Assembly: GCF_001949145.1 (NCBI RefSeq) | Contig: NW_019091358.1 | Location: 3,012,747 to 3,076,746 of the forward strand | Direction of reading: 5' to 3' | DNA: 64,000 bases | Source of the DNA: Acanthaster planci | Taxonomy: Eukaryota > Echinodermata > Asteroidea > Valvatida > Acanthasteridae | In this document: positions 12,101 to 25,859 of the stretch, in pieces | How positions within the stretch are numbered: position 1 is the first letter of the stretch | Layout of the letters: every line of letters begins with the position of its first letter | Position numbers and translations under genes: made by a program | Notes under the pieces: model-generated | What the model was told of the DNA's origin: nothing | Database searches by the model: none | The model's input: only the letters and a program-made list of their open reading frames with translations

Positions 12101-12180
12101 TTTCGACCACACCCATGTGTCGTTGACCACACCCTTATAGTCTCAGCCACACCATTGTGGTCTTTACCAAGCCATGTGGA
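12101..12180. repeat. 20-bp degenerate tandem repeat with ACCACACCC core
   Basis: The words ACCACACCC, ACCACACCC and GCCACACCA start at 12106, 12126 and 12146, exactly 20 bases apart, and a fourth weaker unit (ACCAAGCCA) follows at 12166. The repeated core resembles KLF- and Runx-type sites (CACCC, ACCACA), so the array may be either a small minisatellite or a clustered binding-site element. Confidence 0.75.
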
Positions 12181-15100
12181 TTTTTTAGGTTCTACCCACA
12201 TCTGTGTGCGTGTAGGTTCAACTTTAGACACATGGATTTTAACTGCACTTCCTTGCGGTGGGCTTGAACGCAGCCATTTTGAGCTTAAGTACCGGTAGGT
12301 TTCACCATTTTCTTGCAATCCCAATTACTTTGACCTTTGCACTCTACATCAGGTCCCATAATCGTTTGCAATCTGGCACTTTTTGAAGCCTAGCTGCATT
12401 TTCACAAACCACTATGAATAGACATTGTCCCATGGATGAGAGTGAGCCACACTACCACCCCCGCTGCTCATTTGCATAAATTGTTGTATGTTCCTTTATT
12501 GCTGTAAATAAAATCGGTTTGGAGAACTTTGAGTCAGGTTTTCATTTACATGTACAGTGTAGGGTCTCAGAGTGATATCCAAAAATTGAAGCATGCCCCT
12601 TTTTGATCCGCTAAGAATTTTCACACATGTTTGCTGTTGGAATTTTTTTATCTTCCACCTCTTATAGCTTAAAAAGAAAAGAAAACACAAACCACCAAGA
12701 ACAGAAGAACCTTTTCGCTCAATCAGCAGTGGATTTCTACCATCACCTTGATCGACCATTTCCTGTTAAAGTGCACCAACTGAACCCATGAGGCAAAATT
12801 CTCTTAGCCGGGAAGAGGAAATGTCTCGTTGTGTAACAATTCTCGTGCCTCTCAGAGAGACTAATAGGGAAATGCGATTAACCAGCATATCGCTGCACAG
12901 CCTGGCTGACATGTGACCCACTCTCCAAGGATAGAGAAATTAGCCGCTTATTGAATTTGTCAACAGCACGGTAAAATGAGCATGTGCTGAAATCAACGGA
13001 TGGGAACTGGTTAAACAAATATAGGCCAACCCACAAAAAAAAAAGAACCTGCGTAACAACTATACGTGTCAATTCCCACCAGTCATGCTTTCCTTTTATA
13101 GCAGCCATTTTTACAAATTATTGAGGGATAGCATCTATTGTATTGGATTAAATGTGATATGTTCTTACAATGCCCTTTTTGATTCAGTTGATACTGAAGA
13201 AAGCTCTACATTACATTGTCAGTTTTCATATGTACCATAATTTTTGCAGGGGAAGTAAAGAACAAATTGGTGATGTTGACATATCCATTTATTCATGCAT
13301 AAGGTACATTGATTATTCAGATTTGTTACCAAAAGATAATCACTGTTTGTGAATATTGCAAGATATACATGTATATCTTTATAAACTAGTAGATGCAGTT
13401 TCTTCCCAGAAGACATCACAAAATAGCTGGATATTCATACCATACGTGTAGGAATCAGATTTCAAATTGACAAACTGACAAGGATGTGTGCTACAGTTGC
13501 TATCTGTGTTTCCACCTCTTCTGAAAAGATGAAATAAAGGGTTGGCGGTAATGCATTGCGTGGGGTGGGAGAGCAGGGGGGAAAAAACAATTCCAAGAGG
13601 AAATGAAAACCATTAACTGAGCGGCTTTGGTCAGTGACGGAGAAATCAGCGCCGACAGGAAGTAGATTCCTTTGTGATTGCAGGCCGAGCTCGGCAATCT
13701 CATTTCCCCGTCTTTGTCCGCACAGCCCAGGCTTGGGGCCTCTTCATTTTTTTTTTTTTTTTTTTTAAGAGAGGGAGAGAGAAATGACAGCTTGAGACAA
13801 CAGACAGCAGGATCTTAGCCGGGCGTCATCTCTCTGCTGCAGCCTGCCGTTGCCGCTGCCTGACATACCCGTGTTGTTTAAACCCATCGGAGAGAGGGAG
13901 AGAGTGTAATGGCCCTGTTTGCTAGTGGCCTCAGACAGGAATCTGAGGACCGCACAGCGAAGCCGGGGTAGTTAATCAAAATGGATCTCAGCCAATACTA
14001 GTCTTCGTGACATTTGCTTGATCAGAGTGCCCAAGGCATTTGATACATCACTAGAATTTGTACCGGCGTATTAAAAGATGCTGAGGGTGACAAGACGGGG
14101 GTGTGATGATCGATGCCTCCCTCCCCCCAGTCTTTTTAAATCAGAAAAAAAAAGGGTACCACAGAAGCGTGTTTATCATTTATGGGAATGAATCTTTCCA
14201 GGGAAGAAAGCCAGGAAACAATAGAGACATCTCATTGGTATTTTTGTCTGTATGGTTGGAATCTGAATTTAAAAGAATTTATTTACAGGCATTTTAGGGG
14301 CCAGTATCTCATGTAAATGCTAAATAAACCTGTTGAAAACAAAATAAATGAACTGCCTGCCATAATTAATTGGTGTAGAGCTAATTGATTCACAAGTCAT
14401 GTTTTTCATTAAATGCTTCACAGTTTAATAGTGTCAAAGAAGTTACCATAGCAACAATAATGCCTTTAGTGTTTATATTTCTGAAACCAAAGGAAATGTT
14501 TATCTTTCTGTTCTGAGCTGGAAGAAATACTACATTGACCAATTTTTCAATAATTTGGTGAATGTGAGAAGTTTGTTCAATTTTGCAAATGATTGAAATG
14601 TAAACATAATTACAGCATTGGAAAAGTATTGTGACCCTTAAAGGGCAGTTTATGGTCAAAAATTCTCTGTGACGTCAACTTCGTTGAGGACACATCAGGA
14701 AAATCATAAATCAGCAACATTTTAATAAATATCTTTAAAATGCAGATGGAATTGTCCAAATGAAAAATGAATACGTAACTGAAATGGGATGATGTTTGTT
14801 ATGTAAAGTTCGTGATTTTTCTGGGTTTGGGGTTGTCCAACGCACTACAGTTCTCGCTCTGAGAGGTCTTATCATATTGAGTGCCAAAATAACTAGGTCA
14901 CACGCACAGTGTGCATGTAAAAGGCATTAGCGCAAGAACCAGCATGTTAACCAGCACACGCCATTCCTCTGCACAGCATTTCCTGACTTCACTACTCTGT
15001 AGATTTTGCTTCGTTTTTCACTGTGTTCACTTTTCAATTTCTCACTGTGTTGGGAGACAAACAGTGCTTTGTAAGCTACGAAAAGCCCTGAAATCTCATA

Positions 15101-15767
15101 GCGCTTTATTGTTGTCATTATTGTCGCAACCCCCTGGTTGATGTTCCTTGGATTTTTGTCATCCATGAATCTCATTTCCAAAACTTTTTCCTATAGTTAC
15201 TTGTCACCTCCTTTCATGGCCACATATAAAAAACCAAAGACAGTACTCCACTGAAAACAAAGATGTGTGCCCGTGTTGACCAATAGTTTCCACTGGGTCA
15301 TTGTTAGTAGTTGCAGCCAACCTTTACTCTTTTTCCCAGACAGGTCGAGCCTCATGAACAAGGAAGGAAAAGATCTCTGTTTGTTTAAACTTGACTTTAA
15401 CGGAAACAAAAGCTCTATTTTGAAGAGCTTTTCATAAAACAACAGGCGGGCGAAATTGTTTGAGGAAACATTTGGCATTGGCATCAGTGTTATGCATTGT
15501 TTGCTTGTAGACGTGGATTACAGACTGGTTACACGCCGCGATTGTCTGACCATGTAGTGGGTGGAGCTAGGGGAGGAACTGGAGGGCAGGACTACGTCTG
15601 TGTGCTGTGTACAGTGCCACCCATTCTTGGTTTTGCTGTTTCTTGATCGTTTCTTTTTGAAGACCTGGAAACAGGATCATTAAATGCACGTGTACATGTA
15701 ATTGTTGTCCGACAGTGATTGGAGGAAACATTCCAACATGCTTTTAAACATTTGTTTTTCTTCTCAG
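12181..15767. other. Intergenic, no gene supported
   Basis: No recognised coding sequence. The block 13500-13990 is more GC-rich and is listed separately as a possible regulatory element. A 20-base T run lies at 13747-13766 and a perfect CRE word TGACGTCA at 14670-14677. Confidence 0.5.
13500..13990. promoter_or_regulatory. Candidate conserved noncoding element
   Basis: The composition departs from the AT-rich surroundings and there are no long simple repeats apart from the T run. It holds dense GC-balanced sequence with words such as AGCGCCGACAGGAAGTAG (ETS-like GGAAGT), an inverted GCCGAGCTCGGC palindrome near 13683-13694, and GCAGCCTGCCGTTGCCGCTG. No open frame looks like protein. The call rests only on composition and word content. 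Confidence 0.25.
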
Positions 15768-16430
15768 ATTTTCCCACACATGGAGTTCATTCCCCTGCAA
15801 GTTAGAGATGAATTTCTTTATAATTTAAACAGTTTTAAACCAAGGCTTAAGCCGGTTTTAGACAGGTTAGTCGTTGTATATTAAGTGGTCTGTGGATGGA
15901 CCATGAGATGAACCTCCTGCTGGAGCTGGGGTTCCTTGGCTTGCTTCTCTGCATGGGTTTGGGTTATTTGTGGTTGGGTTTATATCTTTTAACTTCCTGC
16001 TTGTATTGTTCATGTGGGCTATTCATGGACAGGTATTTACTCGCAACCATTGTCAATGCGTTTTCTAGCTTATTTTAAAAATAGAGTGTTTCTAATCTTT
16101 TCTTGTTATGTCTTTTTCTTTTCGTTTGTTTTTTGCAAAGTTGTACTGATGCAGTCGGAGAGCCTCTTGATAAGCCTTAATTCAGCTTTTTTAGGCAATC
16201 CTGCGGGCTTGCATATGGTAGTACAAGTTTGTCAATTTGGGTCTGTGTTTTGTGTTATTCAACAGGTTTTGTTTAAGTTTCTTGTTTTTGCTGTATCTAG
16301 TTATTTGACTTTTTGCGTGTAATCTCCATTGTTGGTTTTTATCTTGCAATTTGTAATTTTGATAAATGTATCGTCATTTGTCCATGTTTCTTGCCCAAAA
16401 AATATCTAAATAAATGAATAAAAATTCAAA
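15768..16430 (+). mobile_element. Possible 3' end of a LINE-like element
   Basis: A stretch of T/G-rich sequence ends with AATATCTAAATAAATGAATAAAAATT, split here as a short AAATAAATGAATAAA tail at about 16408-16423. Short AATAAATGAA-type tails are common at the 3' end of some CR1/L2-type retroelements in invertebrates. Just upstream, 15768-15865 is open and reads like FIPLQVRDEFLYNLNSFKPR after a good acceptor (cttctcag), but I recognise no reverse-transcriptase motif. The alternative is a plain spliced exon of an unknown gene or chance. Confidence 0.22.
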
Positions 16431-17105
16431 AACCAAGAAATGCATCTAGTGATGTACATGTAAATATTAAACCTCCTATCCATTGTCCAGACACATCTAT
16501 GTGCAGTATGCCAAACATTGTGATCAATATTTGGTGGGTTTTCCCCTGCAAAAATAAGCCATGCAGAATCTCCCTTTGAAAATTGAAGCCAGCTGTATTT
16601 CTTTGCGTGAGTGATTTATGTCCCTGAATGCACATGAGACTGTCACTTGAACTGAGATGGTATTAGTCCGAAAAAGTCCAAGATGACTACCAGATACCCT
16701 GCCACATATACAGTGCTGATCTCTACCAAGAGCTCTATGCACTGCAGTACATAGAGGGCTTTTTTTTTTGGCCAAGCAGCAAAATCGTGTGCAGACCTGG
16801 CTAAGTCCACACAAGGTCCGCACATCTTGCAATATGTGGACCTGTCTTGTTCTCAGGTCCACCGAGAGATGGAAAGGTTGGCACATGCATGCTTGCAAAT
16901 TGTTACCAAAGACATCCTTCTGTGTAATCCCACAGCAACTACAACGAGACACCACATCACCCTTCACTGGTCCCTTGACCTATCACGCCTCTTCATGTAT
17001 ATATGATGAAGTTGTTTTTCCAAATGCATTCAAATTTAGGCATTGTAAGAATGATCCAGGGATCACAAACATCCTCAGTGCGAAGAGAAAGGATGGCAGA
17101 CTCCT

Positions 17106-17349
17106 GGGGCCAATTTCATAGAGCTGCTCAAGCGCAAAATGTGCTTAAGTGCAAAAAAAACCTTGCTTAAAAAATAAAGGTTACCAGCTCAAAATCTAAG
17201 TGATTGTCATGCCAACCAAAAGACAGGTGAAGACCATTCCAAAACAATATACATCACATGGAGTTTTGGCTGGTAACCTGATTTATCAAGCAAGGTTTTT
17301 CATGCTTAAAGCAAATTTTGTGCTGAAGCAGCTCTATGAAATTGGCTCC
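17106..17349. mobile_element. MITE with about 95-bp terminal inverted repeats
   Basis: The left end reads GGGGCCAATTTCATAGAGCT and the right end is its near reverse complement (AGCTCTATGAAATTGGCTCC). Pairing extends through GCTCAAGC, AAAACCTTGCTT and GGTTACCAGC words for about 95 bases each side, so the 244-bp element is largely foldback. CCAATTTCATAGAGCTG-type ends belong to a family I have seen in marine invertebrate DNA. Both flanks carry TCCTG (17102-17106 and 17347-17351), partly overlapping the ends, so the target duplication is ambiguous. Confidence 0.85.
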
Positions 17350-17800
17350 TGATCTTCACGCTCTCATTGCTCTGTGGTGTTCAGACCACAGTACCAGGCT
17401 ATCAGCCCTGTCAGATTGGTCTTACACTATACCCTTTATCACACTCTTCGTTACAAAAAAGCCAACCCTTGTACATGTACGTGCAATCCAAACCCAAATC
17501 AGATTGGAGGATAGAGGAGGCTTTGTGGTGTCTTATTCTTCTACTCTCCCTTCTTTGAGTGGATAATAGGGCTGATGAGATCACATATCTTCTCAATTAT
17601 ATGATCACCAAGCCTGTTGACAAGTTAAAACAACCGCTTAAGGTGGGCCTTTTTTACAGATTCTTTTATTTACTAATATACCCGAATCCACTTTGTTAAA
17701 AAGGCAAAATAAAATCATCTCGGTAGAATTCTCTCTTAAAGTTTGCTCTTCAGGTCAGCATCTGTGCCCGTAGTTAATATGCTGTGTCAAAAAATCCAAA

Positions 17801-18597
17801 ATTAAAGACCAACTCCAACGGTTTTAAAAGTTTTGAAAATAAACTGTTGTTGTGTTAAGTGTGTAATTAATCATATATTCATTACCAAATCATGTCTGTA
17901 TTGCTTCTGTATTTTTTTATTTTTGCCGAAACTTCTGAACGGTGTATTCGTGTTTTATGAAAAATTTCCACAATCTGACCGCTGGCAGCGCTGTCGAGAA
18001 ACAAAATTTGTATTATGTAATACTGGAGAAAACATTGAAACTGGTATCCATGGCACGACTGGTTCCGCTACAAACACACATGTACATGAACATGGAGTTA
18101 CATGTGCGGGCACCACGTAGGGGGGATCGATCTGTGGGCTGGGTCTACTGTGCCACATTATCTCTTTTTCATCAAGTTTATGCTTCTTTCTTCCTGATTT
18201 ATAATAATGTGCATCATTGGATGTACTAGAAATTCCGCAAAAGAAAAAAAAAGGGATTGAAATTCTTGGAATTTCCAAAGAATGGGAGTGTTCTTCAAGT
18301 TCGTGCTGTCGTCCGCAGCTATGCATGCCTAAAGCGCACACACTGTGGTATTTCCTCTCCTCGGTAATACACCATAAAAATCAATATTCATTAGATGCTA
18401 ATGAGTCGTGACGACACATCCATTTTTACAAAACCGAACTGGACTCGCAGGAAAAATGAGTACAAAAACTGCATTTTTATTAACACAAAAACGTGTATTG
18501 CAAGGGCGATATTGATTTGTCCCTCTTTTATAAGATTTGGCTCTTCTGAACAGGATTCAATATGAGAAAAGTTAGCATCGTTGGAGTTGGTCTTGAA
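17801..18597. mobile_element. Non-autonomous inverted-repeat element, about 800 bp
   Basis: AAAGACCAACTCCAACG at 17804-17820 recurs as the reverse complement CGTTGGAGTTGGTCTT at 18579-18594. The interior has no transposase-like frame; frames of 95-128 codons on both strands overlap and are unrecognised. Outer bases (AATT-like) are similar on both sides, but an exact target duplication could not be assigned. The family is not identified. Confidence 0.65.
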
Positions 18598-21500
18598 TTA
18601 ATTACTCTTGAAAACCTACAGGTTTGTTGTGAGTTGAGGACTCAGGCACACTTATTTTAAGTACACACGCAGTATGCATCTCATGGTAGAATCCACACAT
18701 GCAGTGTACATGTATTCTAAATAATTTGAAGTGCAGTATTCTTAACAGCTGGACAAAATTGTATCAAACTAATACAGGATTTGTACAAACAAAATCAAAA
18801 TCATCAGTCGCTGCTTATTGACTTACCGGTAAGTGACCCAATACTGGTCACATCCAAAGCGTCAAATTAAAAGGGCTTCATGTTTCAATCCCAGCAGAAT
18901 CTTTCTTAAAGGTTAAAAAACAAAGCCAAGGAAGATTTCCAAAGTCTGAATGATCGTGGTGAATGCAAATTTCCTGAGGGCTTGAAAATTTGAAACTCCC
19001 GTTCTTTTTTCCCTCTTTCGAAATTCAAAAAAAAGATAGACAGTGACAGGCTGGCATTATCAGTGTTCAGTATATGGCCACAACCGCCCCCCTTATCTTT
19101 TCAACTCCCTGCAGTCCCTCTGAGCCTTTCTTTTTTTGTGTGTGCTTGTCATTCCTGGAGGAAGCTGATCTGTCCAATATGCGCATTGCCGCCATAAACA
19201 CTTGAGGCAGGTTTTTTCCCGGATAATCCCCCTCTTGCAAGAGTAGTCCTTTGTCTGGTTATGGTCCTCTGTCTGGCTGTTCTAAAGACCCTTGTAGAAT
19301 TTCAAGTAGAATTAGTTTAAATGGATAATCCTGGGGACGGATTATCTCAGTTATTCACCCCCCAATGAGTATAATCTGCCAGGTCATTAGGGGATGCAGG
19401 GTAGGCAAGATTGATTCATGAGTTTAGAGTTGCTAGATTAATGATGATACCAAGAAGTTGGAATGGTATATACCCCAGCTCCCATTCCCCAACCCTGTTC
19501 TTGAGGGGTGCTTACAGCTATTTGTGACTCCGAGGTTGCTTTGTTGAGTTCATGATTTTTTTTTTCCAGAGAGGATGGAATGGGAGTACCCAGATCTGGG
19601 GAGATTGTTATTTTCCTCTTTTTTGAATCTGCTCTTTCAAGGACAGACATTTATTTTTCTTATCAACTCCTTTTAAAAACATGTTGGGTCACAAATAGGT
19701 GATCAGGTATTTTGATTAAATTTTTCTTGGTTGACTTTACCCTGTTGCATTCACTGCATCTTGGATTTACTAAATTTATGATCAATTAATCTCGTGTTAT
19801 CCGCCCCAAGTTGAAGTGCGCCCTCACTGGCAAAGAAGAGACAGTCTGGTAGGAAGGTTTTCAGTGGGGAACGCCTGCACACCCTCAGCACACATCCAAA
19901 GTCCATACATGCAAAACGAAAAAGACCTGAAACATAATGACGTAATGCAATGTTTACCACAGTGCATTGTGGGTGAAAGTGGGAATGGAATCATAAGTCA
20001 TGTGAGCCTTTGCGCAGCATTGGACGGAGCAAACTTGTGGTCTCGTGGAAGCTTGAAAAATGCAGCCCTGGTGTTTGTCATGTGTTTGATACACACAATG
20101 GCACACAACAGTTAACACAAACCATTTTGGAAAATATAGGCGAACTCAATCTCAGGATATTTCCAGGAATTTTCCATGCACAAGAGTGGGCGTTATGTGT
20201 TGTGACTGTCATGCCCACCTTTCACCCATGATGCTCCACGGTAAACATTGCATTAAGTCATTATGTTTTAGGTCTATTGGTAACCATGCTCAGCGTGTCT
20301 TGCGTCAGACGTGCATGAAGCTGTACACACACGCATTGATTACCAACCAAAGGATGGCCGTTGCTTTGTAAAAACATACCCTCTCTTATTCCCGCTCAGA
20401 GCAGATTGGTGGATGAATCCCATCTTAAAGAAGCAGGATCAGTATCCCACAGGACACACACTTATTCTGGTTCATTTTATGTTGTCGTCAGAGTAAAACC
20501 ACGTTCTGATATTCTAGGTTTCATAAGGGCCTACAACCTGCGTTCCATAACCATGCAGGAGACACTATATACTTGTGCAGTGGATGTTGGGAGCATTGCC
20601 ACAATTTCTTTGTATAATTAGAAGGAAAGTAACAATAGAATGGGAGAATTTGGGAAGCATACGTAGGGATGGGAAAGGTTTGATTGGACATTATCAACCC
20701 CAAGTGGTGCTGCTCGTGGCAGAAACATTTTGCCTGCAAGTCTACACTTCACCTCCATCATCTTTCACTGCTGACTTCAAATTAAATTTTAAAAGAAACT
20801 TGGCTTGGCTACGTAAATTTGTTTCCTTTTGAAACAGACCTCCTCCCATCCCTCTTTTTTTTGGGGGGGACAGGGTGTCTTTATGCAGTTTGATAATTAC
20901 TGGGGTTAACATTGCCATCTTTATTCCCACATGGGCAAAAATAATTTTTCTTTTGGGAGGATATCTCACCATGTCCTGTGGATTCATCACTAAGGCAACC
21001 ACCCCGACCTGCACTTTAATGGCCCAGTGGTTTTGTAGCTGTTATCCATTGCTGACCATCAGCTGTTAACTGTCTTTACATCAGATCAATTCTGATAGGA
21101 AATTGCGCCTGTGAATGCATTTGTTGTCACCACAAAACAAAAATCAGCTATCGGCCGTCGTCAAAACCACCCAATAACAAGGCAAACCAAACAGTGTACA
21201 AATCGGGGCTGTTCTGTGTAGATCTTGGGGCATGGAAGTAACAGATACATCCATGGGGGGGAAGGGAGGAATACACTCATTGATCAGACTGTAACCACGT
21301 GTTAAGCTGTATTGATTACTGGGCTGTGCTAGCATTGATCTCCCAATACCCCGTTTGTGGTGGTCTATTGATCGTGGAATTTGGTTCCCAGATCAATGAG
21401 GACATTCACATGGCATGAGGCAGTGGGATGTTTCTGGGAATTGGACGAGGGTTGGACTTGTGTCTGAAGGTGTCATAGATCTGCAGTATATAAGAATCAT

Positions 21501-22339
21501 GTACCGCTGCAGCTTGACTGGAAAAAAAAGGAGGTGTTATAAAAATGTGTTTACTTAATTATGATAATGTGCAGTCAGATGTTTATTTAGGCATGTGAGC
21601 AAAAGGGAGCTGAGATTTATTGGTGTATGAAAAAAACATGTTTGAATGCCATGTTTGTGACCCAAATGTTCTAAATGGGATCTGGAAGTCACTGGAGCTT
21701 CTTTTGATTACAGACCCTTGAACATGTCTAAGAAGGAAAATCGATGAGACTTGTTAACAGTTTCATCACCAAAGGTCAACATTTATCAGGATGCCAAAGT
21801 TCACAGTATGAAGAGCATCATTTGTTCCAGAAAAAGGGAAAAGTGAAATAAAAAATCTTTTCACAGTTAATTTTCCTGCTTGTAAATGTCATTTACGTGG
21901 AAGGATTTTTTTCTGGTGAAATGATTCAGGATTATTCTATCACAAACACGTTTTTGCTAACTATATAGAGAGAAAGAAATTCTTTTTAATGGAAATCTTA
22001 ACCTTTTAGGTTTGCACAAAGATATGTCGAGGTGACATGTTTCATAACAGAAACCCTCTGTAAATGCTAAGATGTGTGGTATGTTTTTCCCAACAAGAGG
22101 ACAATTTTAATGAGTTGTGTTGGGAAGTCACTTTGTTCATCAAGGGTACAGCCATAATAAAAACACACACGCACTCATTCAGCTACAAGAAACGGAAGCT
22201 CATGAAAAATTTGAGCCAAGCATGCACATGAGAAATGACCACAATACAACACACGTCAGCAACTATTTGATTCAAGTCCAATTACCAATATGCCTGTAAT
22301 GCCAATTTAATTAACATTCATCAAGAGAATCGACAAGCA

Positions 22340-22610
22340 GGATGGGCTTTTTTTTAAGCTGGGGCACAAATCCTTCCCCAATAATCGTGGGTGATGATGT
22401 AAATGCTATTAATAGTATTACTCGTCTTTAGCTCCAACATGAGCCTTGAGAGGCAGCAGGATAATTGCATAACAGCCTCCCCACAAGACCCCAACAGTAA
22501 TAGCATTAGGCCATCAGCTCCAATTAGGACGGCAGAGATGGCCACTCTTCGCTGCATCTCCATCCCCTTGCTTGTCCTCCGTGTATTTTTTTTAAGCCCC
22601 AATGTCGCCG
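22340..22610. promoter_or_regulatory. Candidate regulatory block with MEF2-type site
   Basis: The block holds a perfect MEF2-type word, CTATTAATAG, at 22406-22415, followed by TAGTATTAC, GATAATTGCAT and CAATTAGGACG homeodomain-like words. It is complex sequence free of simple repeats. An 86-codon + frame and an 82-codon - frame cover it and neither is recognisable. Function is inferred only from word content. Confidence 0.3.
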
Positions 22611-25600
22611 TGGGAATCCTGTTTTTTTTTTTTTTTAATGATGCACTTCACTTACTGACATGAGTGAGTGCTGCCTTTCACCCCCCCAATTTTAAGCTTT
22701 CTTTCCACTCCCCCACCCAAAGTAATAAGATGATGGGAAACCACAACAATAACTGCAGAGCTTATACACATAGTTCGATTCCCTTGGGGTGAACATGTCT
22801 ATTTTAACTTGTTTTTCTGGTTTTGTAAGACCCTGTTTTGTAATGGATAAAAATGGGGAAAAAATTAACAAACAACCAGAAACAAAACCCAATAAGAAAA
22901 ACAGCCCCCCTCCCGCTAAAAAAAAATGCTGAAAGAAATATTGTTTCAATAACATTGTCTAGCTGTAAAGTATTACATGAAAAGGTAAATAAATTAAAAT
23001 AAATGAATGAATTTTGTGTGTTGGCGTTGAAAACCTTCAGTGATGACATGAGATTTGAATCGCAGTGAGGCAGAACTGGTTGGGGTTTTTTTCAGGGGGC
23101 ATGAATGGAGTTGCAACCCAAGCCATTTCTGAAGACCCTTTTTTTTGGTGGAGCCTAGGTTCCTGGTCCTACCATTCCAAAAAGTAGCATAATGGACACA
23201 AAATTTTGAGTCATATAGCGATGAATAAACTGCCTGTCTAGTCGTCGAAGGTGTGGATGGGGTCAAATGTCATGCCTCTGTAACAAACCGAAAAACAGTC
23301 TTTTGTATTAAATGCCTGTCTAAAAGGTATATTAAAAGTGAAAAAACAAATTGGAATGGAAAATACATGTAGATGGGCCAAGAGAGAAGATAGCCAGTTG
23401 TTTTTTCTTTCAGTACTTTCAAGGATGTTGTAAGTAGGCCACCTGAGTCCATGAAACAATCATTCAGAGGTGTTGGAACAGCACAGTAGGTATCCCCCTC
23501 TTCCTTCTAGATGCATAATTGAGGCAGTCTGATAAGTATTGTGCAGCAAGGTCATATCAATCTATTCAGGTCAAGCATTGAAGCATTTAAACTCACACAC
23601 CTTGTCTGATTACAGCAAGGTAGAATGGGTGTTGTGCAGGGGTCATTGATAATCAGAAGGACACTGTCACCTTCGCTTTTGTGTGCAGAAAACAGAATTT
23701 CGTTTCCATCTGGCCGGTTTCCATTCCACCCTAAAAGAAGGGGGAAAATACCTCCCTCCAAACGAAGTGGATATTTATAGTAATGCTCCACATGAGGGTG
23801 CATGTAGGTTGCAAGGCTGATGTGTAGTGGATAATTTATGTGTGGTGGGTCAGGCCAGTTCTACAAGCAGTCAATAATTACGCATCCAGGCAAATTAATC
23901 TGTGGCCATCATCCCTCTGCCTAGCTCCCTTTGTAATTAAGGAGATTGGGGGGGGGCAGGTGAGTGTGTATAGGCCGTTGCAGCCACATCATCAGATCTT
24001 CTTCATAAATAATGCATGAGTTGCCCGCCATAAGGTGCACAAGACAGTGGGAAGCTTGCCTGGGCGCATATACATGTGCAATGCTGTGGTGGGGTTATTG
24101 CATCAGTCATTTCGTGTACATGCACATGTCCTGTACAAAATGCACACTGACCTAACATGCACAGAACTGTACCTGTAAGGTTGACACCCACAAAATCAGC
24201 TGCAGCCAATCAGAGTAGAGGAAGGACATGGGCAGTGGTTTGCCAAGGCTTTTGTGAAACAGTGGGCTGGAATTACCAGCTGCAGCACACTCAGCTCACT
24301 AATACTGAGCCTGCTGCTGTTGTTTTTTTTTATTATATTTCCAATGGCAACTCATACTTTGGGGGGGGGGGAAGGTAAGTGCAGTCTCCAGATCCTGGCT
24401 TTGTGTAGATATGGATGAATGGCATTTGGAAGGATGAGTCACAAAGCATTTCATACAAGTTGCAATTCTATCCCCCTGAAGGAATTCAAGTAACATTGTT
24501 ACAACGACTATGGAAGGGCTTTCCGGGCTCAGAGAACGGGCATAAAAACAACATGCACAAAACCTGTGCTGTTTTTCACATATTTTATTCCATAAAGTAG
24601 AAATAGACTGAAAGTAAATATTAACTGGAAAAAAAAATTGGAAATCAGGGTCCAAGTAAAAGAACATTTTTTAAATCGGTTCACTCCTTCATTTTGACAA
24701 GAAAGGGGAAGCAAATTCCACTATATTAGCAAATACTACCTAAATTATTATAAAACATTAAAATGTTAATCAATTTAGATCAGAACAATTCCGAATTTTT
24801 GTCTTTTAAAATTTTTTTGGGGGGGTTCCTTCTTGCTTTGTTTTTTTTGATCTGGATCATGTAGGAAGAACTGTTAACAACTGGCTAAACGGACCCAAAG
24901 GCGGGAATATCTGAATCAACATTGAAATAACACATTTGATGTCAGGCCTCAAATGATCGCACATCTGGACGTGACTTCCCAGCCCCATGCCGAGTTGCTG
25001 CTGCATTCGTCACCATGCTATCTTCTATGTCCTTGGCATTTGTGGTGCAAGACCACACCAGCAGTAATTTACAGCCTCATTTTCTCCGCCCAGTTTCCAG
25101 TCCTGTAAAGCAGTAAGCATGGCCTGTATTTATTTTTTTTAACCATCGATAAGGACAGATCAGCATTGATCTTCCCTGTAAGCATGAAGTGATCACGTGG
25201 GCTTTGACTAATAGTAACTATCAAGGCCCCAATGTGGAATAATTGCACCAAATGTGTTTTTTAACCCAAAGGTTAATTTCATTTCCTGTAAATAGGTTTC
25301 AATTTTTTTTTTTCATTCACAGGTGTGGTGCATACAACTGCTGTTAAATTTGTTTGAATTCGTATTAAGGCAAATTGCAAATACAAGTCAGTATACTTAT
25401 CCGTTTTCCATTTACTTTTTTGTCATTTATTTTCTCTTCAAGTTGACTGTTGTCACAATGTCTGAAATAGATAAATGCTGGTATACTGCCTGTAAAGGTA
25501 CATATCTAAAGCTGACAATTTCTACCTGCTTCAGAAAATTGTGCTGAAATTAAATTCTGTTCAACCTCTGTTTATAGAGTTGTAGTGCGCACTTGGGCTG

Positions 25601-25859
25601 TCGCACTTTCTTGGGTTATTCCAAACCAAGCACTCTTGCAATCTTGCCATTGCATCAATTCACCTTTTTGTCTAGCCCCATTGACATGCTCTGAAGTGAT
25701 AACCAAACAAGAACCCGAAAAAAGCAGGCAGGGGAAGGAGGCAGTGTGCATGGAAGAAGGTAAAGTCAATTTCAATCTAAAAGGACTGCCTTACTCAGCA
25801 AACAATTACACGGTTCGGTAAACATGGGCAGTAGGATCATGATGGTAACCTTACTACCA

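Noticed and set aside
16524-16967. 147-codon minus frame, cysteine-rich
   Set aside because: Cysteines do not form a recognisable domain and no splice context supports it.
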